A DNA stretch of 41,861 nt. Source: Planctomyces sp. SH-PL62 (GTDB lineage: Bacteria; Planctomycetota; Planctomycetia; Planctomycetales; Planctomycetaceae). The notes under the pieces were generated by a model that was not told the origin of the DNA, ran no database searches, and saw only the letters and a list, made by a program, of their open reading frames with translations. Where the stretch lies: assembly GCA_945893045.1 (NCBI GenBank), contig CAMDEA010000065.1:1-41861 (forward strand), in the 5' to 3' direction. Below, piece by piece: positions 18,258 to 28,036 of this stretch. Position numbers and translations under genes: made by a program. Numbering within the stretch: the stretch's first letter is position 1; the number at the start of each line of letters is the position of its first letter.

Positions 18258-19307
18258 TCAGCGCGCCTCCGACTCCAATTGGTAGTCGCTGATTTTCTTG
18301 TGCAACGTGTTGCGGTTGATACCGAGACGCTCGGCCGTTTTCGTCTGCGTCCCTTGGCAGGAGCGCAGCACTTGCAGAATGACTTCACGTTCGACAAGCG
18401 CGACCGCTCGTTCGTGGAGATCAACGGCATCGGAGCCAGCCTGCACGATGCTGGTGGAGACGAGTTCGGTGGCCATCTTTTGCAAATCGCTGGCTTGCGG
18501 GCGGCCCATGCGGACTTGAGCCAGGCCGCGCACATGCGACGGCAGCAGATCAGCGGTCAGCGTATCGCCGGGAGCCAGGACGATCGCTCGCTCGATGTAG
18601 TTTTGCAGTTCGCGGACGTTGCCCGGCCAGGAGTAACGTTGCAGGAAGCCGACAAACTCGGCTGAGACTTTCGGAACGGGGCGGTTGTTTTCTTCGGCGT
18701 AGTCTTCGACGAAGTGATCCACCAGCAGCGGGACGTCCGCAGTCCGCTCACGCAGAGCCGGCAGGTAGATCGACACAACGTTGAGGCGGTAATAGAGGTC
18801 TTCGCGGAATCTCTCTTTTTCGATTTCTTGCAGGAGATCGCGGTTGGTGGCACCGACGATGCGGCAATCGACGTGGATCGTGCGGCTGTCACCGACACGC
18901 TCGAACTCGTGTTCTTGCAGCACACGCAGCAGCTTGACCTGCAACGTCTGGGTCATCGAATTGACTTCGTCCAGAAAAATCGTGCCACCGTGCGCGGCCT
19001 CGAAGCGGCCGGTGCGGTTCTCGAAGGCGTTGGTGAAGGCTCCTTTGACGTGCCCGAAGAGTTCGCTTTCCAGCAGAGATTCGCTCAGCGCGCCGCAATT
19101 GACGCGGACGAACGGGCCGCTGGCTCGCGGACTGAGTTCGTGAACCGCGCGGGCGACCAGCTCCTTGCCGGTCCCGGTTTCTCCAGTCAGCAACACGGTG
19201 GCGGAGGACTGGGCGACGCGGCGAGTCAGTGCATAGACCTCGCGCATGGCCGGACTTTCGCCGATCATGCCTCGCGGACGGTCCTGCGATATTGGTCCCG
19301 AAGCCAC
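18258..19307 (-). CDS. NtrC-type sigma-54 interacting transcriptional regulator
   Basis: Enhancer-binding protein of 349 residues lacking an N-terminal receiver. The AAA+ domain starts almost at once: Walker A GETGTGKE (42-49), sigma-54 contact loop GAFTNA (89-94, where GAFTGA is standard), Walker B GTIFLDEV (108-115), GATNRDL, R-finger region [21 protein letters not shown] Fis-type helix-turn-helix closes the protein ([17 protein letters not shown]). It would activate sigma-54 promoters, with activity probably set by partner proteins because no sensory domain is present. The GTG at 19307 is chosen for its AAGGAG 9 nt upstream; the longer frame from 19478 runs into the divergent promoter region of the kinase. 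Confidence 0.9.
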   Translation of the reverse strand: MASGPISQDRPRGMIGESPAMREVYALTRRVAQSSATVLLTGETGTGKELVARAVHELSPRASGPFVRVNCGALSESLLESELFGHVKGAFTNAFENRTGRFEAAHGGTIFLDEVNSMTQTLQVKLLRVLQEHEFERVGDSRTIHVDCRIVGATNRDLLQEIEKERFREDLYYRLNVVSIYLPALRERTADVPLLVDHFVEDYAEENNRPVPKVSAEFVGFLQRYSWPGNVRELQNYIERAIVLAPGDTLTADLLPSHVRGLAQVRMGRPQASDLQKMATELVSTSIVQAGSDAVDLHERAVALVEREVILQVLRSCQGTQTKTAERLGINRNTLHKKISDYQLESEAR

Positions 19308-19641
19308 CAGACACTTCTCCTTTGTTAGGCGAACGGCAAAGGATTCTCGATTGCCGATCTTTGATTTTCGATGGAACTGTCCGCCACGGCGTACATTCTC
19401 CCTCGAAAATCGCGGGGCATTGTTGAAACGGATGCTGGAAACCTCAAGGACCGGAACGCGATCACCGACCGCGTCCACGTCGCTGCGGGTTTTGTCGCAG
19501 ACGTTTGCCAGTCTCGGAGCGGCGAAGCATAATGCCGTCCCACTGTTCGGCGGCTCGTCACGGATTCGTTGCCTGCATTTCTCGCTGATCGCTGATCCTC
19601 AGTACCCGTGTCGCACGTCCGTTTGCCAAGGAGGCCAATCC
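19308..19641. other. Divergent promoter region between NtrC-type regulator and Ser/Thr kinase
   Basis: This 334-nt region separates the GTG of the minus-strand regulator from the GTG of the plus-strand kinase. It contains the candidate promoter at 19505-19533 and no long inverted repeat, unlike most gaps in the window. A short TCGAAAATC/GATTTTCGA pairing occurs near 19362-19410. The open frame running through it on the plus strand is treated as non-coding because the kinase start has a strong ribosome binding site. Confidence 0.55.
19505..19533 (+). promoter_or_regulatory. Candidate sigma-70 promoter of the Ser/Thr kinase gene
   Basis: TTGCCA (19505-19510), a 17-nt spacer and CATAAT (19528-19533) each match the sigma-70 consensus at five of six positions. 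It sits 108 nt upstream of the kinase GTG, whose own AAGGAGG ribosome binding site is at 19628-19634. Confidence 0.45.
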
Positions 19642-21195
19642 GTGTCCGACGAAACAAAACAGGAAAATCTCGGCGCGACCTTCATCAACGAAACTCAGGC
19701 GGAGGCCCCCAAGAAGGAAAAGACCATCCTGGGCGACTTCGAGATGCAGAAGAAGCTCGGCCAAGGAGGCATGGGCGAAGTCTTTTTGGCACGCCAAATC
19801 AGCCTGGACCGCGCCGTCGCGATCAAATTGCTCAGCAAAGAAATGGCCAAGAAGAAGGGCTTCGTCGAGCGGTTTGAACGCGAAGCCAAGTCGATGGGCA
19901 AGTTCATTCATCCCAACGCGGTGCAGGTCTTCGCCTACGGAGTCGTCAACAATCAACATTATCTGGCCATCGAATTCATCGACGGCCAATCCATGCAGAA
20001 TTGGATGGATCAGCTCGGCAAACTGCCGATCGGCGACGCGATTCATATTCTGCTGCGCTGCGCCGACGCATTGCGTGTGGCTCATTCCGAACACAACGTC
20101 GTCCACCGCGACATCAAGCCGGACAACATCCTGGTCACGAAGAAAGGAATCGTGAAAGTCGCCGACTTCGGTTTGGCCAAAGCGGTTGGTGCCGGGGATG
20201 ACGAGGACATGTCGCTGACTCAAAGCGGCACCGGCCTGGGAACGCCGCTGTATATGGCTCCGGAACAGGCTCGTGACGCCAAAAACGTGGACTTTCGGAC
20301 GGACATCTACGCACTGGGGATCACGCTGTATTACTTCGTGACGGGCAAGCTGCCGTTCGGCGGCGACACCGTCGTGAAGCTGATCATGGCCAAAGAGACG
20401 GGCAAGTACGACAACGCCCGCAAACACAATCGCGAAGTGCCGGAGAAGCTCGACATGATCATCGACAAGATGATCCAGAAGGACAAACAGCATCGCTACG
20501 CCAGTTGCGACGATCTGATTCGAGACTTGGATGCGCTGGGCCTGGAACATTCGGCGTTGAGTTTTATCGGCGGCGACGCAACCTCCGCGCGGCGTACCGT
20601 GGCGTCGGGCGGTGGTGGGCAAACCAAGGTCAACATGACCGGCGTCATCAAATCTTCCGCCGACATCGCGCTGGAAGCCACCGAGAAACTCGCGGCCAAG
20701 GACACGGCGGTCTGGTACGTGAAGCACACGAACCAAAAGGGAACGACCGTCATCACCAAGATGCAGGCGGCTCAGATTCAGCAGATGGTCAAAGCCGAAT
20801 TGCTCGACTTGAAAGCCACAGCCAAGCGCGGTGAGAAGGGGGAATTCCTGCCGCTCGCGCAATACGCCGAGTTCCAGGACTTCATGAAGAAACGGATCGC
20901 TAAGCAGTCGGCTCAGTCGCGCGGCGTCAACATGAAGGAGATGTACGCCAAGATCGAGAAGGAACAGAAACGCCGTAAAATCTTCCGCTGGATTCGCGAC
21001 AAAGTCGAAGGCGCGGTGGGGGGCGTCGGGTTCATCCTTTATTTGGCGATCATCGCGGCGGTGCTGTACGGCATCTATCTGGCGTTTCCCATCGCCAGAA
21101 CCTATCTGGAAAACAAGATGGGCTACCCTTCTCCGGCGAAAGCTCCCGTTGATCCGGGGACCGGGCCGAACGAACTGGCACCCAAGTCACCGTAA
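19642..21195 (+). CDS. Membrane-anchored Ser/Thr protein kinase with C-terminal GYF-like domain
   Basis: Hanks-type kinase of 517 residues. The kinase domain (about 33-295) is complete: glycine loop GQGGMGEV (40-47), Lys62, catalytic HRDIKPDN (155-162), DFG (175-177), APE (206-208). A GT-rich linker leads to a small domain (about 350-430) that starts AVWYVKH and resembles a GYF-type peptide-binding module. A basic coiled-coil and a single membrane helix (about 468-490) are followed by a short Pro-rich tail. The kinase domain therefore faces the cytoplasm, with the anchor at the C-terminal end. The GTG at 19642 has a perfect AAGGAGG 7 nt upstream, favouring it over the longer frame from 19246. 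Confidence 0.9.
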   Translation: MSDETKQENLGATFINETQAEAPKKEKTILGDFEMQKKLGQGGMGEVFLARQISLDRAVAIKLLSKEMAKKKGFVERFEREAKSMGKFIHPNAVQVFAYGVVNNQHYLAIEFIDGQSMQNWMDQLGKLPIGDAIHILLRCADALRVAHSEHNVVHRDIKPDNILVTKKGIVKVADFGLAKAVGAGDDEDMSLTQSGTGLGTPLYMAPEQARDAKNVDFRTDIYALGITLYYFVTGKLPFGGDTVVKLIMAKETGKYDNARKHNREVPEKLDMIIDKMIQKDKQHRYASCDDLIRDLDALGLEHSALSFIGGDATSARRTVASGGGGQTKVNMTGVIKSSADIALEATEKLAAKDTAVWYVKHTNQKGTTVITKMQAAQIQQMVKAELLDLKATAKRGEKGEFLPLAQYAEFQDFMKKRIAKQSAQSRGVNMKEMYAKIEKEQKRRKIFRWIRDKVEGAVGGVGFILYLAIIAAVLYGIYLAFPIARTYLENKMGYPSPAKAPVDPGTGPNELAPKSP

Positions 21196-21224
21196 GTGGC
21201 CCCGCAGTAATGTTTGGGCCGTAG

Positions 21225-21281
21225 CCGCACTCGCCAGAGTGCGGGGAACTGGCGAGATGGCCCGCGTTCTGGCGAACGCGG
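21225..21281. repeat. Tandem pair of small hairpins
   Basis: CCGCACTC-GCCA-GAGTGCGG (21225-21244) and CCGCGTTC-TGGC-GAACGCGG (21262-21281) are two 8-bp stems with complementary tetraloops (GCCA/TGGC), so the two loops could pair with each other. They lie between the kinase and a co-directional membrane protein gene. Confidence 0.7.
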
Positions 21282-21332
21282 CTTTCCCAGCTTTCTCAGC
21301 GAACCGACTTAGCCGTGCGAGGGTGCGCCAAG

Positions 21333-21959
21333 ATGAACGAATTTGAAAGCTCACCGAAGACGTGGCCGCCGCTGGGATTGCCCACGGGGAGCGTGCGGGC
21401 GTTGTTGACGCTCATTGTGGTGGCGGTTGTGGTCACGAAGCTTGCGCTCGATCGGCCGCTGGATGCTCTGTGGATTGAAACGCTGATGATCGCGCTGGCG
21501 CACTACTTCACCTCGCGGCGGTTCGTTGCATTGCCGCCGGCCGTCATGCAGCGGCTCCAACAAGAAGGGGTGCTCGAAAACGAACGGCAGCCGCTCTACC
21601 TGCCGAAGAACTCGATCCGCACGATCATCATCGGAGCGTTTGTGGGGTTGGGCATCTATCTGTTTCGCGGCGAAGGAAACTGGTACGAGCGGCGTTTGTT
21701 TCAGCCGCAAGCGGTCGCGATGCTGAGCATGGTCTTCGCCTACTTGCTGGGTGCGATCGTCGGCAGCATTTCTGGCTGGTTCAGGAAACGCCGCGCCCAG
21801 CCGATTACCGGAGTCTGGGGCGACATCAAAGCGGTGATCGTGATCGGAGCAATCCTGGTTGCCGCCGTCCCCGAATTCTTCGACTTCGGAATGCAATTCC
21901 CGCCGATGGTCGATCGCATCGCGCTCGGCCTGGCGCTGTTCTACTTCGGATCGCGCTGA
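21333..21959 (+). CDS. Multi-pass membrane protein of unknown function
   Basis: Protein of 208 residues with about five hydrophobic segments: ALLTLIVVAVVVTKLAL, IETLMIALAHYFT, IIIGAFVGLGIYLF, VAMLSMVFAYLLGAIVGSI and VIVIGAILVAAVP, with a last short hydrophobic stretch near the C-terminus. It begins MNEFESSPKTWPPLGLPTGSVRALLT, a motif I have seen in planctomycete membrane proteins but cannot name. It follows the kinase gene on the same strand 137 nt downstream, but a separate transcript is possible. The ATG at 21333 has GAGGG about 9 nt upstream; a GTG 18 nt earlier is possible. Confidence 0.78.
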   Translation: MNEFESSPKTWPPLGLPTGSVRALLTLIVVAVVVTKLALDRPLDALWIETLMIALAHYFTSRRFVALPPAVMQRLQQEGVLENERQPLYLPKNSIRTIIIGAFVGLGIYLFRGEGNWYERRLFQPQAVAMLSMVFAYLLGAIVGSISGWFRKRRAQPITGVWGDIKAVIVIGAILVAAVPEFFDFGMQFPPMVDRIALGLALFYFGSR

Positions 21960-22017
21960 CGTGGAGCACGTTTACAACGTGCTCGTCACGGGCACGTTGA
22001 AAACGTGCCCCACGTCA
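21957..22017. repeat. Palindrome-in-palindrome repeat I (convergent gap)
   Basis: The segment begins TGACGTGG and ends CCACGTCA, about 30-nt arms with four mismatches. Each half is also an inner palindrome (GCACGTT-TAC-AACGTGC and GCACGTT-GAA-AACGTGC), so it can form either one long hairpin or two short hairpins. It overlaps the stop codon of the membrane protein gene and ends 12 nt before the stop of the convergent DUF1080-PfpI gene. Confidence 0.85.
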
Positions 22018-22028
22018 TGCCGCTTGAC

Positions 22029-23495
22029 TCACTTCGCCGAGTCTCGTCCGGACGTCAAAGCACGAGCCAACCGCCGCCCCATTTCGCGAGCGGTCGGGTC
22101 GTCTTGGCCTGTCATGATCTTGCCATCAATCACGACGTCATCGACCAACGTGCTGGGATCGCCGACGGAACCCGGCGCGACCATGCGTGCCCCATTGGTT
22201 TCCGCGTGCCAACGTGATGTCGGAGTCGCCGAGCCACGATACCCAGGATAATTGCCCGCGGGGCCATTGATAACCGGGCCAGTCGCCTGCTTCCCGGCCA
22301 GCGGGCTGCGGCCGTTGACTCGTGCCCAAGCCAATACGGTCGTGCCGTGGCACAACGCGCAGACGTATTTGTCTTGCTGAATGAAACTGTTGATGAGTTT
22401 GTTGACCGCCTCCTTCACGCTCCGCTCGCCGTTGTAGGCCGAATTCTGATACGTCCCTTGAAACGCGAATTGATACATCGAAGAACCCCAGCCACCGGAG
22501 AACAGGATCGCGTCGTACCTCGACGCATCCGCATCCGCGATCGCCAAGTCCGGGTTCACGACTCCACCGTCCGCACCTTCACCGGTCCCCTGATGTGGAC
22601 GACACGGAGCTTTCCGCCCCGCCGCGACCTCGACCACACAGTCAGCCCGTTCGAGTTCTTGTTTCGGTTCGGAGTATTCGCGATAGAAGAAGTGTTGGTT
22701 CGCAATCACCAGCAGCACGCGCGGCGCACGTCCTGATGAAGTCGCCGATTTCGTCGCCGCTTTGGGAGCCGAGTTGTCCGATTTGCTGGTGGTCTTCGTG
22801 GTGGCCGAGGACTTCGCTCCGGGAGGTGGCAACGGTCGCGGTGCGGGTGTTGTCGTCGTTGCCGCCAAGGCCACATCGCCGCTGACTCGGCGAACGGAGA
22901 CGCTGTGAAAAATCGTTTCGGACTCCCAAGCACCCAATCCAAGCGACTGTGGATCGGGCAGCCGCCAAAGATTCGACAGACTCAAGTCTGAGCCGTCCGT
23001 GCGATGCGTCGTCAGCAGTTTGTCATCCAGGAAGACTTCGATCTTGTCGCGGCGGACTCGGACCTCCGCAGTGTATTTGCGGCCGTTCTCCAACGTTTGA
23101 TTTGCGACACGCGTTGGATTCGTGGTGATCGGCTGGCCGTTGATGTCTTGAATGCCGGCAAGGTGTTGGCCCCAAGCATCGACTTCATACGCCGCCTGCT
23201 TGCCTCCCGCGACAAAGAACAATCCCACCGAATGCCGACCGGTTCGGCGCGTGAACGAGACTTTGAAGTCGTATTCTCCGACCGGCTTGATCGGCAGCAC
23301 CAGCCGCGAACCGGTGGCAGCTTTCGTGACGAGACCGTCGATCGTCGCCGTCCACTCTCCCTGTATGGCCTGTTTCGCGGGATCGGTCGGACGGATCAGG
23401 TCGATCCACTCGTCAGCAGCGCGAGCGAGCGAATCCAATCCCGTCAGCATCAACCAACCAGTGAACCACAAAATGAATTGAGTGTGGCGCATCAT
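22029..23495 (-). CDS. Exported DUF1080-like/PfpI (DJ-1) fusion protein
   Basis: Protein of 488 residues with a signal peptide (MMRHTQFILWFTGWLMLTGLDSLARA). Residues about 30-205 resemble the DUF1080 concanavalin-like fold (3-keto-disaccharide hydrolase-type domain; WTATIDG, GEYDFKVSFTRR, DDKLLTTHR). A Thr/Pro/Ser/Lys linker (210-255) joins a DJ-1/PfpI domain (about 257-485) with nucleophile elbow ALCHG (C382, H383), an FSGGWG loop and a DDVVIDGKIMTGQ segment. DJ-1/PfpI members include proteases, glyoxalases and chaperones; the exported, glycan-associated context suggests a periplasmic role, which is inference. It converges with the preceding membrane protein gene and lies downstream of lepA on the same strand. 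Confidence 0.88.
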   Translation of the reverse strand: MMRHTQFILWFTGWLMLTGLDSLARAADEWIDLIRPTDPAKQAIQGEWTATIDGLVTKAATGSRLVLPIKPVGEYDFKVSFTRRTGRHSVGLFFVAGGKQAAYEVDAWGQHLAGIQDINGQPITTNPTRVANQTLENGRKYTAEVRVRRDKIEVFLDDKLLTTHRTDGSDLSLSNLWRLPDPQSLGLGAWESETIFHSVSVRRVSGDVALAATTTTPAPRPLPPPGAKSSATTKTTSKSDNSAPKAATKSATSSGRAPRVLLVIANQHFFYREYSEPKQELERADCVVEVAAGRKAPCRPHQGTGEGADGGVVNPDLAIADADASRYDAILFSGGWGSSMYQFAFQGTYQNSAYNGERSVKEAVNKLINSFIQQDKYVCALCHGTTVLAWARVNGRSPLAGKQATGPVINGPAGNYPGYRGSATPTSRWHAETNGARMVAPGSVGDPSTLVDDVVIDGKIMTGQDDPTAREMGRRLARALTSGRDSAK

Positions 23496-23797
23496 GTATC
23501 CCCATCGCGATCGGAATGATTGACACAGAACCCAGGTCGCTGAAGTCGCCGAGGTTCGCTGACCCAGCCCAGTGTTTCACGGTGTATCAAGTTTTGCAGC
23601 CATTCGCGCTCGATTTCATTCGCGCGGAAGTCTTGACTGGCCGCGCGAATGAAATCGAGCGCGAATGGGACCAGGCAAGAGGCGAAACCTGAGCGATGTG
23701 ACATAACTCCTTCGGAGCACAGGCATCGCAGGCTCGGCAACTCCAAAGTTTTCTCATGAAAACAAGATTCTCGATGTTTGCAGAGCCGCCAGCTCTG
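23496..23797. other. Gene-free stretch with one inverted repeat
   Basis: This gap of about 300 nt between lepA and the DUF1080-PfpI gene contains inverted repeat J at 23600-23668. An 84-codon minus-strand frame spans the repeat, but it has no recognisable protein signature and is rejected. No promoter could be called with confidence. Confidence 0.6.
23600..23668. repeat. Inverted repeat J (ATTCGCGC...ATTCGCGCGG family)
   Basis: Perfect 28-bp arms (23600-23627 and 23641-23668) with a 13-nt centre. It is related to repeat D at 8020-8085, whose arms share the ATTCGCGC and ATTCGCGCGG blocks in the same order. Confidence 0.92.
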
Positions 23798-25603
<1,806 letters not shown>

Positions 25604-25814
25604 AAATGTCAAATCCGTACCACGACCCTTTGAAACAAGATCACCCCAAATCAGAGGCATGAGTCGCACCGTGTTGAAAACTGCGGCACGTCAAGCGGCT
25701 CGCGGTAACGCCAATTCTGCACTCGTCCGCAAGCACCAGGCAGGTCAATCCTGTGGGAGGCGGGATGCTAACGAGTGAGCGAAAACCGGTCGAGAGCCTT
25801 CGGCGGTAGCCAAA

Positions 25815-25908
25815 GTAACCCGATGCGTCAGCGAGGGCGAATGCTTCAAGACGCTTCGCCGCAGACGAAACCGGCTGCACGCTCGCCCTCGCTGACGCTT
25901 CGGGTTAC
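25815..25908. repeat. Inverted repeat K
   Basis: Arms 25815-25840 and 25883-25908 are 26 bp with one mismatch around a 42-nt centre. They include the segment GCGTCAGCGAGGGCGA. It lies between divergent genes. Confidence 0.88.
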
Positions 25909-25928
25909 ATCATCGCTATGAACGTGAA

Positions 25929-26013
25929 GGGGTCGGGAGTCTTTTTCAGGCCGCCGTCGAGCGACTTCGATGATCGCGCGACGAGCGGCGGCCTGAAAAG
26001 GACTCCCGACCCC
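25929..26013. repeat. Inverted repeat L (GGGTCGGGAGTCTTTTTCAG family)
   Basis: Arms 25929-25955 and 25987-26013 are 27 bp with one mismatch around a 31-nt centre. It ends 13 nt upstream of the hemL ribosome binding site. Related copies lie at 32391-32479 and 33088-33190. Confidence 0.92.
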
Positions 26014-26038
26014 GTGACACACATAACGGAGGCCATTC

Positions 26039-27334
26039 ATGCCGATCACCCGCGAACGCAGCCAAGCCCAATTTCAGCGAGCTTTGAAGTCGATCCCCGG
26101 CGGCGTGAACAGTCCCGCCCGCGCGTTCGGCGGAGTCGGCGGCGAACCGTTATTCATTCAGCGCGGCGACGGCGCGTACTTGTGGGATCTCGACGGCAAC
26201 AAGCTGATCGACTTCGTCGGCTCGTGGGGACCGCACATTCTGGGACACCGGCATCCCGCCGTGCTGGCCGCGATCGAAGACGCGCTGACTCGCGGCACGA
26301 GCTTCGGTGCTCCGACGGAATCGGAATCGGAACTGGCCGAACTCGTCATCGCCACGGTCCCGTCGATGCAGAAAGTCCGCATGGTCAGCTCCGGCACCGA
26401 AGCCACGATGAGCGCGATTCGCGTCGCTCGCGGGTTCACCGGTCGAGACAAAATCATCAAGTTCGCCGGCTGCTATCACGGCCACGTCGATTCGCTGCTG
26501 GTCAAAGCCGGCAGCGGAGCATTGACGCTCGGCGTCCCATCGAGTCCTGGCGTTCCGGCCGGCTGCACCGCCGATACGATCTCTCTGGAATTTAACGACG
26601 CCAACGAACTCGCTGACACATTTGCGAAACAAGGGGAAAAGATCGCGGCGGTGATCCTGGAACCGGTCGTCGGCAACATGGGAGTCGTGTTGCCTCAGCC
26701 CGGTTTCCTCGAAGCCTGCCGCGAACTCTGCACGAAGCACGGCACGGTGCTGATCTTCGATGAGGTGATGACCGGCTTCCGAGTTGCATTCGGCGGTGCT
26801 CAAGCGTTGTTCAAGATCACGCCGGACATGACAACGCTGGGAAAAATCATCGGCGGCGGAATGCCCGTCGGCGCGTACGGCGGCCGAGCCGACATCATGG
26901 CGAAGGTTTCTCCGGCCGGCCCGGTTTATCAAGCCGGCACGCTCTCCGGGAATCCGCTGGCGATGGCCTGCGGCATCGCGACGTTGCGAACTCTGCGCGA
27001 AACGAATCCGTATGCGTCGCTCGCGGCGAAGACCGAACGGTTGTGTCGCGGCCTGAGCGACGCCGCAGCGGCGGTCGGAATCGCTCACACGCTGCCGCAC
27101 GTCGGCAGCATGTTCACGCTCTTCTTCAATCCCGACCTCGTGACGAACAACACCATCGCTGGCCGCAGCGACACGAAACGCTTCGCCCGTTATTTCTGGG
27201 GCCTGATCGAGCACGGCGTCTATCTGCCGTGCAGTCAATTCGAGGCGAATTTCGTCTCGGCCGCGCACTCTGACGCGGACATCGACGCGACCATCGCGGC
27301 GGCCAGAAATGTGCTGCAATCGCTGCCAAAGTAG
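26039..27334 (+). CDS. hemL: Glutamate-1-semialdehyde 2,1-aminomutase
   Basis: PLP-dependent enzyme of the C5 pathway that converts glutamate-1-semialdehyde to 5-aminolevulinate for tetrapyrrole synthesis. The 431 residues match the family: [15 protein letters not shown] near the start, [37 protein letters not shown] and the Lys-bearing [18 protein letters not shown] that forms the PLP Schiff base. The ATG has ACGGAGG 6-7 nt upstream. The TAG stop lies inside repeat M. No other haem biosynthesis gene is in the window. Confidence 0.97.
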   Translation: MPITRERSQAQFQRALKSIPGGVNSPARAFGGVGGEPLFIQRGDGAYLWDLDGNKLIDFVGSWGPHILGHRHPAVLAAIEDALTRGTSFGAPTESESELAELVIATVPSMQKVRMVSSGTEATMSAIRVARGFTGRDKIIKFAGCYHGHVDSLLVKAGSGALTLGVPSSPGVPAGCTADTISLEFNDANELADTFAKQGEKIAAVILEPVVGNMGVVLPQPGFLEACRELCTKHGTVLIFDEVMTGFRVAFGGAQALFKITPDMTTLGKIIGGGMPVGAYGGRADIMAKVSPAGPVYQAGTLSGNPLAMACGIATLRTLRETNPYASLAAKTERLCRGLSDAAAAVGIAHTLPHVGSMFTLFFNPDLVTNNTIAGRSDTKRFARYFWGLIEHGVYLPCSQFEANFVSAAHSDADIDATIAAARNVLQSLPK

Positions 27335-27381
27335 ACGAGTCACTCCGTGACTCGATTCGAGTCACGGAGTGACTCGTCGAC
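27331..27381. repeat. Inverted repeat M overlapping the hemL stop codon
   Basis: Arms 27331-27355 and 27357-27381 are 25 bp with one mismatch and essentially no loop. The hemL TAG is inside the left arm. The same arm core (GTAGACGAGTCACTCCGTGA) recurs after the DUF1501 gene at 35663-35716. It is suited to act as a terminator or 3' stabiliser, but lacks a U-tract. Confidence 0.9.
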
Positions 27382-27519
27382 TTTGAAAATTCGTTTTGAC
27401 ACGTTTGGCAGGCATGGCTACCTTCCCGCACCTTTGCGCCGGGGCTCGGTTGGCCACGAAGGATCGTGACACCTCACCGCAGTCCCGGCAGCGATCGCCC
27501 GACAAGGAAGGCAGGCATC

Positions 27520-27840
27520 GTGAGTCACTCGTCGAGCATTTTGGTTGTGGATGGTCCCTCGGAAACCACCGAGGTTCTGCGGGCCGTTTTCGAGCCGCGC
27601 GGTCATGCGGTCGATCGCGTCCGCCAATCGCAGTTGCCCAGCGGCAGCTCGCCGGGCGTGGTCGTCTGGCACACCAGCGAATTCGAGGACGCTTCGGCGG
27701 CGGATCGTTTCACGGGGGTTCCCCGCGTCGTCATCGGCCGTGCTCGCGTGACCGAGCCTGCGTCCGGCACACGCCGCTTCTCGCAGCCGTTTGAGTACGG
27801 AGAACTGCTGGGCGCGATTGAATCCCTGCTGGCCGAGTAG
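27520..27840 (+). CDS. Pseudo-receiver domain protein
   Basis: Single-domain protein of 106 residues with a CheY-like outline: ILVVDGPSETTEVLRAVFEPRGHAV at the start and RRFSQPFEYGELLGAIESLL at the end. The phosphorylation chemistry is missing: only one acidic residue remains in the VVDG turn, the acceptor Asp position reads His (VVVWHTSEFED), and the conserved KPF Lys is Gln (SQPF). It is probably a phosphorylation-independent interaction module. The GTG at 27520 is preferred over the frame start at 27466, since it starts just before the first strand. The FHA-GAF histidine kinase begins 196 nt downstream on the same strand. Confidence 0.72.
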   Translation: MSHSSSILVVDGPSETTEVLRAVFEPRGHAVDRVRQSQLPSGSSPGVVVWHTSEFEDASAADRFTGVPRVVIGRARVTEPASGTRRFSQPFEYGELLGAIESLLAE

Positions 27841-28036
27841 GTCCGCCTTTCCAGGCTGACTCGGCACAGCTCGACACCCCTGAAAACGTTCGTGTCCGTC
27901 TGAAAACGCGGACCGGCGTCGGCTGTCGCAAGTGCTCCTGATTGGTATCATGGCCGCGTCGTCGGAGTCGCGCTGTTCGGCGGTGAACTCGTACTTGTCC
28001 GACGCTGTCACGTCCGTCTTGCCAGGGAGCCGATTC

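Larger units (their letters stand above)
25604..26038. other. Long divergent lepA/hemL region with two inverted repeats
   Basis: This 435-nt gap holds repeat K (25815-25908) and repeat L (25929-26013) back to back, and the hemL ribosome binding site ACGGAGG (about 26026-26032). The 210 nt next to lepA shows no clear -35/-10 pair. Both promoters must lie here, so at least one hairpin is probably within a leader or promoter. Confidence 0.6.

Noticed and set aside
19246..19641. 132-codon N-terminal extension of the Ser/Thr kinase
   Set aside because: The GTG at 19642 has an ideal AAGGAGG and the extension overlaps the divergent regulator; no protein signature is seen.
23492..23746. 84-codon minus-strand open frame
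   Set aside because: It is mostly translation of inverted repeat J and has no recognised motif.
25815..26013. Riboswitch upstream of hemL
   Set aside because: The structure consists of simple inverted repeats also found at unrelated genes; no conserved aptamer core is recognisable.
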